Shown here one piece after another: positions 56,850 through 64,000 of a stretch of 64,000 nt of DNA. The DNA lies in the NCBI GenBank assembly GCA_019753235.1, contig JAIELF010000041.1, positions 31,152 through 95,151 of the forward strand, given 5' to 3'. The number at the start of each line of letters is the position of its first letter. Within the stretch, counting starts at the first letter, position 1. The position numbers were made by a program, and so were the translations under genes. Source of the stretch: a bacterium (lineage in GTDB: Bacteria; Planctomycetota; Planctomycetia; Kolteriales; Kolteriaceae). Below the pieces are notes generated by a model. It did not search any database, had not been told where the DNA came from, and saw only the letters and a list, made by a program, of their open reading frames with translations.

Positions 56850-58688
56850 CTACCGCGTGGGTTCTCGACGGGTTGTCGCTTTGGCCGATGCATTGATCAA
56901 TTCGCTCGGGATGTAGGTCGCCCAGGCGGAAACGTAGCGACCTGTTTCATCGAGCCCGATCATTTTGAAGACAACCGAGTCCCCCTCGAATTCGGTCAGG
57001 TCGATGGGATCGGAGATCGCTCGGAGAGGATGGCGCTCGTCGATTTCCAAAACCTCGGGGGCGGCGACGATTCTCGCGAGTTTTTCGTTGGCCCGGGCTC
57101 GCTCTTGCCGAAGCTTGGCCCGCTCCCACGAAATGCTTTGCCAGCGGACGGGACGACTCGACTGAAGGTCCATTCGAACGCGCGAAGAACCGAGACCGTC
57201 CGATACGATTCGGACCTGGGACGCCACTCGATCGGCGGGAATCTCCATGAGGGTCACCTGCAAGTCGGCCGAAGGATCTGCTTGGATACGCAGGGATTCT
57301 TTCTGTCCCGCGTCGACACGAACGATCACGCTTGTCCAACTGGTGGGAGAAAGAGACGTCTTTAACGAACGTTCGGTCATGACGGTCGGGCGTGCGCCTG
57401 CTAAGAGACGTTCCCCCAGTCGGCCGAACAGCGGGACGGCCGAGGGATGCTCCACCACGGAATGACCCCACGCGCCTCCCGCGGCAAGAGAGATACTCCA
57501 ATCACGAAACAGCTCGGCAAAGGGCGTTTGAGTGGCCGTTTCAATGTTGGCGATGCCTTCGAGATTCGATCGCGATAACTCTGTCAACAAATCGGGACCA
57601 AAGCGATCGACGAGGTATCGAAGAAACAAATACGTCGCACCTCGGCAACCGTGACTTCGCCAGAGCCCGTCTTGAAAATAGTCGGGCACGACCAAACGAT
57701 AAGAGCCCGTCTCTGAAAGATAAGTGCTCACCCGATAGTCGAGATTTGACCACCCGTCACCGTGAAGATTCTCGGCCAGGTGCGCGATCGCCTCGCTTAA
57801 CCAAGCCTCTTCGTCTTGCCCGTGTGCACCGGGAAGGTACTCCGTGAAGGTATGCTCCGAGAACGTGACGGCGTGCGTGTACTCATGAGCCAAGACGGTC
57901 CGCAGATGTTCACCCGAGGTCAGCGATGCATTTAGGTAAAGCATGTCGCATTGATTGGAGAACGGCGGAGAGACGTCTCGATAGAAGTCCGCTCCGCGGA
58001 CAAAGCCACTCAGCGCGACCTTGCCGCCTGAGAGCCGATCGAGCCAGCCCGTGACTAAGATCGTGAACTTTCCGTTTCGGTCGACATCGCGATGCTGACC
58101 AAATCGCTGACGGGCAGCTGGATAAACGCGTTCGTCGAATGTCCGCACCACCTCATCAAGAAGCTCAGCCGAGACTTTGTCTTGAGCATCCGTGTAGACC
58201 AAGCACCACTTACCCGCGCGAGCAAGCGTTGCCGTGACTGGGACATACTTCTTCGCGTCGTAAAGATCATCTTCACCCACGAAGAGATGAAACGTTCGTG
58301 AAAGAGGGAATCGCGCGGCCGAGTAGGGGGGAGCGCTATCGCTTGTCTGTCGAACACGATCCATCTGTCGGCGATCGTTCTCAACTCGCCAAGTCCACCA
58401 GGCCGGCCGCTCGACCGGGGACAGTATCGGAAGAGGTCGACTCGCCGATGACAAGGACTCGGAATCTCGATCGAGGTAGACCGGCGATGGTTTCCCACGA
58501 GGTACCAGCGATCCCATCACCATCAAGTAGCTTTTGCCGTTCTGACCACCTTCGAGACTCAAAGAAGTACGACCATCCAGAACCTCGATCGGCATCACTG
58601 CCGCCCGGGGGGGAACATTCTCTGCCTCGGTTGCTGGCATGGCTCCGAAGCTACAAACTACAGAGATTGCCCAAACACCACTTAGCAT
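56850..58688 (-). CDS. Secreted HEYTH zinc metalloprotease-like protein
   Basis: 612 residues with a signal peptide ending near MPATEA (residue 22). The zinc motif HEYTH is at residues 268-272, and a third ligand Glu299 follows in the AWLSEAIAHLAEN stretch, a gluzincin arrangement (WLxExxA). The region after (about 330-612) contains strands that look like a C-terminal beta domain (SVIVRVDAGQKESLRIQ). The layout resembles hyicolysin-like M30 peptidases. Predicted to act outside the cell or in the periplasm. No propeptide motif is obvious. Confidence 0.75.
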   Translation of the reverse strand: MLSGVWAISVVCSFGAMPATEAENVPPRAAVMPIEVLDGRTSLSLEGGQNGKSYLMVMGSLVPRGKPSPVYLDRDSESLSSASRPLPILSPVERPAWWTWRVENDRRQMDRVRQTSDSAPPYSAARFPLSRTFHLFVGEDDLYDAKKYVPVTATLARAGKWCLVYTDAQDKVSAELLDEVVRTFDERVYPAARQRFGQHRDVDRNGKFTILVTGWLDRLSGGKVALSGFVRGADFYRDVSPPFSNQCDMLYLNASLTSGEHLRTVLAHEYTHAVTFSEHTFTEYLPGAHGQDEEAWLSEAIAHLAENLHGDGWSNLDYRVSTYLSETGSYRLVVPDYFQDGLWRSHGCRGATYLFLRYLVDRFGPDLLTELSRSNLEGIANIETATQTPFAELFRDWSISLAAGGAWGHSVVEHPSAVPLFGRLGERLLAGARPTVMTERSLKTSLSPTSWTSVIVRVDAGQKESLRIQADPSADLQVTLMEIPADRVASQVRIVSDGLGSSRVRMDLQSSRPVRWQSISWERAKLRQERARANEKLARIVAAPEVLEIDERHPLRAISDPIDLTEFEGDSVVFKMIGLDETGRYVSAWATYIPSELINASAKATTRREPTR

Positions 58689-58967
58689 CGAGAGGATCCT
58701 GCCTGGGCTCGGAATCTCGCGTCATCGGCAGGGAAAGGGCAAACCTGGGTATCCTGCCGATACGGGGTGACGCGATAGATTCCGAACAAAGGTAAGAATC
58801 GGCAAAATCCGCAGGGAACATGGGGCTTGGGAAAAGACTCAAGTTTCATGAAGAAGAAAAGCATGGCCAATCAAGGGGATGCCATGATTCAGCGAAAAAG
58901 AAGAAACGGGGATATCTGGGACAAATAGAGGAATGACTTTTACGCGCGAACGGCGTCGATCGATTCG

Positions 58968-59351
58968 TTAGCGTTCGTAATCCGAGCGAATCTTCCAGAC
59001 GTCATCAATCGAGATTCGTTCGGTCCACTCGGCACCGATGTGAAAATTGTCATCGGCGGCTTTGCACCATTTTACCGCGGCTTGAAGGATCCGCCCCGGA
59101 GCAACTTCAACGATAAGGACAGCCTCTTGGTCGAGTTCCTGGCCGGCGGTGATTTTCAGGCCGGTCGGCGAGAGGTCCAATAGAGGAACTTCGGTTTGCT
59201 TCTCTTGGCCTTCCACCCGGGCCAAGACCGTTCGGTGCGTCGTGGTTCGGTCGCTCGTACGCTTTTGATCGGGGCTGGAAACACGTGGTTTCAGAAGAAG
59301 CCGAGCAGGCCGGGACCGGCCGGAACTGTCGGTGCGAAGTGTGTCGTTCAT
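58968..59351 (-). CDS. PilZ-domain protein
   Basis: 127 residues from ATG 59351 (GGAGGAGG just upstream). The PilZ cyclic-di-GMP-binding pattern is only partial: an Arg- and Lys-rich N terminus where RxxxR is expected (RSRPARLLLKPR, KRTSDRTTTHRTV), then VPLLDLSPTGLKI matching the DxSxxG motif, then a beta-barrel with WCKAADDNFHIGAEW. It could sense cyclic-di-GMP for envelope or motility control. Neighbouring genes encode envelope functions. Confidence 0.72.
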   Translation of the reverse strand: MNDTLRTDSSGRSRPARLLLKPRVSSPDQKRTSDRTTTHRTVLARVEGQEKQTEVPLLDLSPTGLKITAGQELDQEAVLIVEVAPGRILQAAVKWCKAADDNFHIGAEWTERISIDDVWKIRSDYER

Positions 59352-59519
59352 GCCGGTCCTCCTCCGTCGCCGCGGAGTCATCAGGGAGAGAAATTCACTC
59401 TCCAACCCTGGCAGGCAATGGGCGAAAGTCAAATTGATTCGACGCCTTGGCTCGATATCTTGTCGACCAATCCCCCTCCTAACCCTCCCGGTGACATGGT
59501 CGTGGCACAAGGACCCTCT

Positions 59520-59972
59520 TTATGGGGTGGGGTTGACGGTGGTCGAGTCCATCAGATGGGGAAGAAGTTTTTCGCGCATCGCGGGCGTGATCGGGATCGA
59601 GCGGAGTCGCTCGGCAAACTCGCAGTAGATGGCCAGAATCTCCCCCTCCGCCACCAGATGTTGATCGGTGGAGAAACGGAACCGGTAGCGGATCGTCTTC
59701 TCACGGAGTTCTTTGATCTGCACCGCGACTTGCAGGCGATCGCCGTACCGCGCGGGGTGGCGGTAATCGCACGAGGCCGAGAGTCTCGGCAACGAAACAT
59801 GCTTTCCCTCGATGTCCCCAACCAACGGAACTCCTACGTGGCGAAGGAACGCGTCCTCCGCTTCTTCCATGAAACGAAAGAAGTTCGAGAAATGAACGAT
59901 GCCTGCCATGTCGGTCTCGACGAACTGGACGAGATGTTGATGGAGGAACGTGGTCGAGGTGGGGTCTTTCAT
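59520..59972 (-). CDS. Acyl-CoA thioesterase (4HBT/YbgC-like)
   Basis: 150 residues of the hotdog fold. VQFVETDMAGIVHFSNFFRFMEEAEDAF carries the conserved Asp of the 4-hydroxybenzoyl-CoA thioesterase/YbgC group. It should cleave acyl-CoA in the cytosol, with chain length unknown. The start at 59972 lies 8 bases from the glycosyltransferase stop; the two may be cotranscribed. Confidence 0.85.
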   Translation of the reverse strand: MKDPTSTTFLHQHLVQFVETDMAGIVHFSNFFRFMEEAEDAFLRHVGVPLVGDIEGKHVSLPRLSASCDYRHPARYGDRLQVAVQIKELREKTIRYRFRFSTDQHLVAEGEILAIYCEFAERLRSIPITPAMREKLLPHLMDSTTVNPTP

Positions 59973-59979
59973 GAGGATC

Positions 59980-61170
59980 TCATTCCTTCGAAGTAGATCG
60001 CGATCGTTCGGATTTGCTAGCCAGAGTCTCCGCGTAAACCTCTCGGATCTTTCGTGTCATGACTTCGTGCCGAAACAAGTCTTGGAATAGAGACTGACCT
60101 GTTCGACCGAAACGGGTTCGGCGCGGGGCATCGCGTGCAAGTTCCTCGATCGACCGAGCGAGACCAACAATATCGTGTGGCGCGAGAAGGCAACCGGTTC
60201 GATCGGGCAGAACCACCTCGCGAGCACCGTCCACGTCGTAGGAGATAACCGGGCGGCCGGCGATGAGTGACTGTGGCAGAACTCGCGCGAGACCTTCGCG
60301 ATAACTCGCATGGACAACGATGTCGCTGGCCGACAAAAGACTCGGAATCTCGCCTGATGGAACCAAGCCCGTGAAAATGAATCGATTCGCCAATCCCGCC
60401 TGGGCAATCTGTCGCTCGAGCCGATCGCGCCAGGTTCCTCCTCCGACGAAAACAAATCGAATGGAGGGGGCATCGCTTGCCAATAGCTTAGCAGCCTGGA
60501 TGACATCTTCGTGCCCCTTCCATTCGAATAGCCGAGCGACTTTCATCACCACCACTTCGTTGTCGGCAATACCAAGCCTTTGACGCGTGGTCTTTCGGAA
60601 TTGATCGCACGCGAGGAAAGGCTCGACCTCCATGCCGCTGTGAATGGTGATGTATTGCTCGGCACGACCGATCTTTTGGGCAAGGGCCTGCTTCGTCATG
60701 GCATCAGCGACAGAGATGATTCGGTCGCATCGCCGTGCCGCCCAGCGCTCCGCACGAATGTAGATCGCGTTCTTCCACCAACGTTCATAAGGATGAAACG
60801 CCAGGCCATGAATCGTGTGGATGACGGCAGGGACTTTTTCGTTCCATGCGACCGCTCGGCCAAGTATTCCTGCCTTCGAGCTGTGCGTATGAACGACGTC
60901 GGGCTGAAAACGCTGAACGATCTCGGTCAATCGTCGAGCTGACCGCAGGTCGGCCAAGGGTCCGATTGCTCGACAAAGATCAGGAACAATCTCGATCGGA
61001 ACCTGATGACGGCGGGCCCGCTCGAAAAGATCCCCCTCGGGCCCCTCGGCTGGCCCCGTCACGAGCAGAACCTCGTCGGCATGTTCCCCCAGCAGATCCT
61101 CGCAATTGTAGAGCGTGTTCTCTTGCGCCCCTCCTAGGATGAGCCGAGTGATGATGTGCATGACTCTCAA
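59980..61170 (-). CDS. Glycosyltransferase family 4
   Basis: 396 residues of the GT-B fold. MHIITRLILGGAQENTL begins the protein, HTHSSKAGILGRAVAWNE is the acceptor domain stretch, and the donor-site motif SDIVVHASYREGLARVLPQSLIAGRPVISYDVDGAREVV contains the E-x7-E pattern (EGLARVLPQ). It should transfer a nucleotide sugar to a lipid or polysaccharide at the inner membrane. The start is the TTG at 61170 or the ATG at 61161, the latter giving a more common N terminus. Confidence 0.9.
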   Translation of the reverse strand: MRVMHIITRLILGGAQENTLYNCEDLLGEHADEVLLVTGPAEGPEGDLFERARRHQVPIEIVPDLCRAIGPLADLRSARRLTEIVQRFQPDVVHTHSSKAGILGRAVAWNEKVPAVIHTIHGLAFHPYERWWKNAIYIRAERWAARRCDRIISVADAMTKQALAQKIGRAEQYITIHSGMEVEPFLACDQFRKTTRQRLGIADNEVVVMKVARLFEWKGHEDVIQAAKLLASDAPSIRFVFVGGGTWRDRLERQIAQAGLANRFIFTGLVPSGEIPSLLSASDIVVHASYREGLARVLPQSLIAGRPVISYDVDGAREVVLPDRTGCLLAPHDIVGLARSIEELARDAPRRTRFGRTGQSLFQDLFRHEVMTRKIREVYAETLASKSERSRSTSKE

Positions 61171-61488
61171 AGCCGTGTCGATCCTCTCTCGTTTGCCCAG
61201 TCTAAGGGTTCTTACCAGATTGACCTGTCCAATGTTACGCAGTCTTCCTCAGTGCCGCCTTTTACTTGATCGGAACAATCGGCACGACCAGTATTACCGG
61301 AGAAATCCTCAACTTCGTCAAATTCGGCCGGACTGAATGATCCAAGTTTGCCGATGGAATGAATGACGGGGGGATTTCTCGCCGCGCGGTTGCTTTGTAC
61401 CTGCATCGACGAGATGCAGTTTGCACCAGGCGGCCTCGGGGAGAAGTTCCAAAGGTCCCGAAGGCGGAACCGGCGGAGATTGCGGTTC
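61171..61488. other. Divergent promoter region with a 7-bp inverted repeat
   Basis: Holds the promoters of the GT4 and TolC-like genes; no gene is seen. CTGCATC (61402-61408) and GATGCAG (61414-61420) form a perfect inverted repeat with a 5-base spacer, about 70 bases before the TolC-like start, a possible operator. Confidence 0.4.
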
Positions 61489-63522
61489 ATGATTGCCAAG
61501 CAAAAATGGGTTCGATGGACATCGGCACTTCTTTGGATGCCGATGTTGCTTACCGGCTGTCACAAGCCGTACATCATGACCCAGCTTGACTATTCGTACT
61601 ACAACGCGGTCACGCCAGAGACCAATGCGCCTCGAGAAGAGGATATCTCCCTTCTGACGGCCAACGGCAAGCCTCGAACGGTGGCCGACCCTGCCGAGAG
61701 GAAGGACTGGGAACTTTCTCTGGAAGACTGCAAGAGGATCGCGCTTCAGAACAACAAGAGAGTGGCGTATCTCGGCTTCGAACCAGGTGTGGCGGGAACA
61801 CAGATTCAAACGTCGTTGGCTCGGTTTGATGCGACCGTCGAGCTCGGCAGCCAATGGGCATACGCGGATACCCCGCTGACCAACACGATTCAGGTCTTCG
61901 GCACGAGCGCCCGCGCGGTGAATACCAAATCATTCGGAACCTCGGCCGGTGGATTCGGCTCGACCACGACCGATGGCGGAGCGACCAACGATTTGGCGAC
62001 CACGCTACCTGGTCAGAACTTGATGTCGATCTTCAAACGTCACGCGACCGGCGGATTGACCCGAATCTTCTACGACATCGACTATCAGAAGTTGGACCCG
62101 GCCGGTTCGTTCATCGCGATCAACCCGTACTGGCGATCCACCGCAGGTGTTCGTCTGGAACAGCCATTGTTGCAAGGGGCAGGCGTCGAATTCAACCGTG
62201 CTCCGGTCCTCATCGCCCGGGCTAACCACGAGCAGTCGATTAAGACATTCGAAGATGAGGTCCAGAAGATGCTTCGGGATGTTGAAGTGGCGTACTGGGA
62301 TCTTTACTTCAAGTTCCAAGAGCTCTACTCGCGTGAAGCAGGGTTGGAACAGGCTCTCGCCACTTGGCGGATTGAACGGAACAAAGAAATCTACGGCAAG
62401 GGGACGGCAGCGGAAGTCGCTCAAGCACGCGAACAGCTCGAGCTCTTCCGGGCCCAACGGCTGGTGTCGCTCAACGATCTTCTCAACAACGAGCGGGAGC
62501 TGCGTGAGTTGATGGGGATCGCACCTGATGATGAATACCGTATCATTCCGAAGGACGAGCCGACATTCGCTCGGTATGAACCCGATTGGCAACTAGGCGT
62601 CTCTGAAGCGATGCAGTTCAAGCCCGATATTCAGGCGGCTCGCTTCCAAGTCCGAGCGGCGGAGCTCGAAGTGATGCGGCAACGAAATGGTTTGTTGCCC
62701 GACTTGTCGGTGGGTGGAAGCTGGTCGCTGGTTGGTCTGGACAATCAATGGGATCAGTCGATCGATCGGCTTACCGATGCAGACTTTGAATCTTGGACGC
62801 TCTTCTTTCGAGCACGGCGTCAAGTCGGCGAACGAGCAGCTAATGCCGCGGTTCGACGTTCGCAATTGGTTCTAAGTCAACGACGCGGGGAATTGCGGAA
62901 TCTCGAACACACGGCCATCCATGCTCTCGCTCTGCAGTACCAGCGAATTATCAGCAATTACCAACTCATTCAGGCTCAGAAAGATCGCCGACAGGCGGCA
63001 GCCGATCAGCTTGAGGCTCGCGAAGATATCTATCGCGAAGGTGTCGCGACGATCGACTTACTGTTGCAAGCACAATCTCGTTTTGCCGATGCCCTGCGAG
63101 AAGAAAGCCAAGCTGTTGTTGATTACAACAAGGCACTGGCAGAGTGGGAATTCGCTCGCGGACGAACATTGGCCAACGACAATGTTGTCCTTGCCGAGCA
63201 AAGGATTTCGCTTTCAGATCCGAAGCTCAAGAGGGACCGCGCCAAATGGTTGGATGGAAGCATACCGCTTAGCATTCATCCCGGAAGTAAGGTCCACGCA
63301 GATCCAGGCTGTCCGCCGGACAATCGCCCGCTGTACCCAGCAAACATCAATCAGATCGGCAGCAGCTCGCCGATCAGTTCGTCGGAAGATGAATCGGTGC
63401 CGCCGATCGTTGAACCCGCCCCGGACAACGGTACTCCCGAGAAGAGCAAGTCGAATTCTTCAGAAGTGCCAGAACCCGCGCCGCCGAGCAACTCGACCGA
63501 TCCGCCGTTGCCCCTTCCGTAA
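61489..63522 (+). CDS. TolC-family outer membrane efflux lipoprotein
   Basis: 677 residues from ATG 61489. A lipoprotein signal ends in LLTGC, so the mature protein is lipid-anchored. The TolC/OEP pattern is long periodic helices (EVQKMLRDVEVAYWDLYFKFQELYSREAGLEQA; later QYQRIISNYQLIQAQKDRRQAAADQLEAREDIYREGVAT, seen in its parts), with sandwiched strands LQPLLQGAGVEFNRAPVL-like for the barrel. The C-terminal 90 residues are Pro- and Ser-rich and possibly disordered. It should form an outer-membrane export channel. No inner-membrane partner is encoded next to it. Confidence 0.88.
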   Translation: MIAKQKWVRWTSALLWMPMLLTGCHKPYIMTQLDYSYYNAVTPETNAPREEDISLLTANGKPRTVADPAERKDWELSLEDCKRIALQNNKRVAYLGFEPGVAGTQIQTSLARFDATVELGSQWAYADTPLTNTIQVFGTSARAVNTKSFGTSAGGFGSTTTDGGATNDLATTLPGQNLMSIFKRHATGGLTRIFYDIDYQKLDPAGSFIAINPYWRSTAGVRLEQPLLQGAGVEFNRAPVLIARANHEQSIKTFEDEVQKMLRDVEVAYWDLYFKFQELYSREAGLEQALATWRIERNKEIYGKGTAAEVAQAREQLELFRAQRLVSLNDLLNNERELRELMGIAPDDEYRIIPKDEPTFARYEPDWQLGVSEAMQFKPDIQAARFQVRAAELEVMRQRNGLLPDLSVGGSWSLVGLDNQWDQSIDRLTDADFESWTLFFRARRQVGERAANAAVRRSQLVLSQRRGELRNLEHTAIHALALQYQRIISNYQLIQAQKDRRQAAADQLEAREDIYREGVATIDLLLQAQSRFADALREESQAVVDYNKALAEWEFARGRTLANDNVVLAEQRISLSDPKLKRDRAKWLDGSIPLSIHPGSKVHADPGCPPDNRPLYPANINQIGSSSPISSSEDESVPPIVEPAPDNGTPEKSKSNSSEVPEPAPPSNSTDPPLPLP

Positions 63523-63578
63523 GCCGTCGATCATGGCTTATCCGAGAGGTGGCCGTGCATTCGGGAATGCAGCGTTTG

Positions 63579-64000
63579 CTAATCGAGCGTTCTTCGAACG
63601 CGACCGGCGGGAATGTCGAAAGTCAAAAGCCCCTGACATACCTCGTGCGTTCGATCGATGGCGATCTGCAAGAATTTCCGACCTGATTCGGGCGACGCCT
63701 TTGACGGATAGCCAATCGCGCCGGGCTCGGTCATCTGCGAAAAATCGCGAGCCAGAGTTAACCCCCGCAGAGAATCAGGCAACGGTCGATGGTCATCGCG
63801 GATCCGGTCAGTCCGAACGAGCTTCGGCCGAAGGTGCATGATCATGGCCGTCTCAAACTCACAGGCATGCCCCATTCCCTTGCGTGGTCCGAGAGCATGT
63901 TGGCTCCACTCTTTCTCGCATAGATCCCAGTAGCTTGCGCCGCTGAGAATTCGGTCGGGGTAGCGAGGTTGCAGACTGCGGAGTGCTACGCGCATCGTAT
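63579..64000 (-). CDS. Creatininase-family amidohydrolase, C-terminal part
   Basis: The frame is open to the window edge on the minus strand, so the N terminus lies outside. The visible C-terminal part has GMGHACEFETAMIMHLRP, the creatininase stretch with a conserved Glu metal ligand (usually GHAGEFETS). Members hydrolyse cyclic amides such as creatinine or related purine and mycofactocin substrates; the substrate here is unknown. It converges on the TolC-like gene. Confidence 0.8.
   Translation of the reverse strand, partial: TMRVALRSLQPRYPDRILSGASYWDLCEKEWSQHALGPRKGMGHACEFETAMIMHLRPKLVRTDRIRDDHRPLPDSLRGLTLARDFSQMTEPGAIGYPSKASPESGRKFLQIAIDRTHEVCQGLLTFDIPAGRVRRTLD

Noticed and set aside
1..64000. 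CRISPR arrays, insertion sequences, prophage genes, tRNA and rRNA genes
   Set aside because: No regularly spaced repeats, transposase or integrase translation, or cloverleaf/T-loop consensus was found by reading.

Overview
The window looks like chromosomal DNA of a Planctomycetota bacterium. The evidence is indirect: a c-type cytochrome/WD40 fusion of planctomycete type, an MfnE-like kinase of the sort found with C1-transfer cofactor genes, a Lys/Ala-rich HU protein, two large sulfotransferases, many secreted proteins of unknown function, and frequent single-gene transcription units. I see no rRNA, tRNA, CRISPR array, transposase or prophage gene. All assignments come from reading the translations; no database search was run.

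Layout. 1-3.1 kb: 3' part of an exported protein of unknown function, then a secreted DUF4214-like protein. 3.1-9.2 kb: a LolA/DUF2092-like protein, a short-chain dehydrogenase, a GT39-type membrane glycosyltransferase, an amino-acid-kinase-family protein and a membrane-anchored coiled-coil protein. 9.9-13.5 kb: ATP-grasp, alpha-E and Anbu proteasome-like genes; the alpha-E gene appears frameshifted near its start. 13.8-17.5 kb: lysS and a LolC/LolD-like ABC pair. 17.7-20.5 kb: hotdog thioesterase, obg, rpmA and a secreted protein. 20.6-27.4 kb (minus strand): crtY-crtI-crtB-crtZ carotenoid genes running into DUF423, a small membrane protein and an OPA-type transporter. A sulfotransferase lies divergently from crtY, followed by a TetR regulator with a clear palindromic operator candidate and a DJ-1/PfpI protein. 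30.3-34.9 kb: VanZ-like protein, a cobalt/nickel ECF transporter set (cbiM, cbiL-like, cbiQ) without its ATPase, and a multi-pass membrane protein. 35.8-38.6 kb: HU gene, a candidate structured RNA with an intrinsic terminator, and thiC. 38.6-44.7 kb (minus strand): a dabA-dabB inorganic-carbon uptake operon with a third, NuoM-like gene. 45.3-51.9 kb: a sulfotransferase with a long beta-rich C-terminal region, an orphan DUF5682 protein, a Tat-exported DUF3500 protein and a Cys/Gly-rich secreted protein. 52.0-64.0 kb: cytochrome/WD40-comF-hemC operon, miaA with a small upstream partner, an exported HEYTH metalloprotease, PilZ protein, thioesterase, GT4 glycosyltransferase, a TolC-like lipoprotein and the C-terminal part of a creatininase-family protein.

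How the genes may work together. CrtB, CrtI, CrtY and CrtZ suffice on paper for geranylgeranyl diphosphate to zeaxanthin; the adjacent sulfotransferase could modify the product. DabA/DabB would accumulate bicarbonate using an ion gradient. CbiM/CbiL/CbiQ would take up Co2+ or Ni2+. ATP-grasp, alpha-E and Anbu form a known conserved neighbourhood thought to make and process a peptide-like product. The observations most worth following are the rod-like RNA candidate at 36.46-36.64 kb, the three-gene DAB operon, the apparent alpha-E frameshift, the two-module sulfotransferase and the orphan DUF5682 gene.
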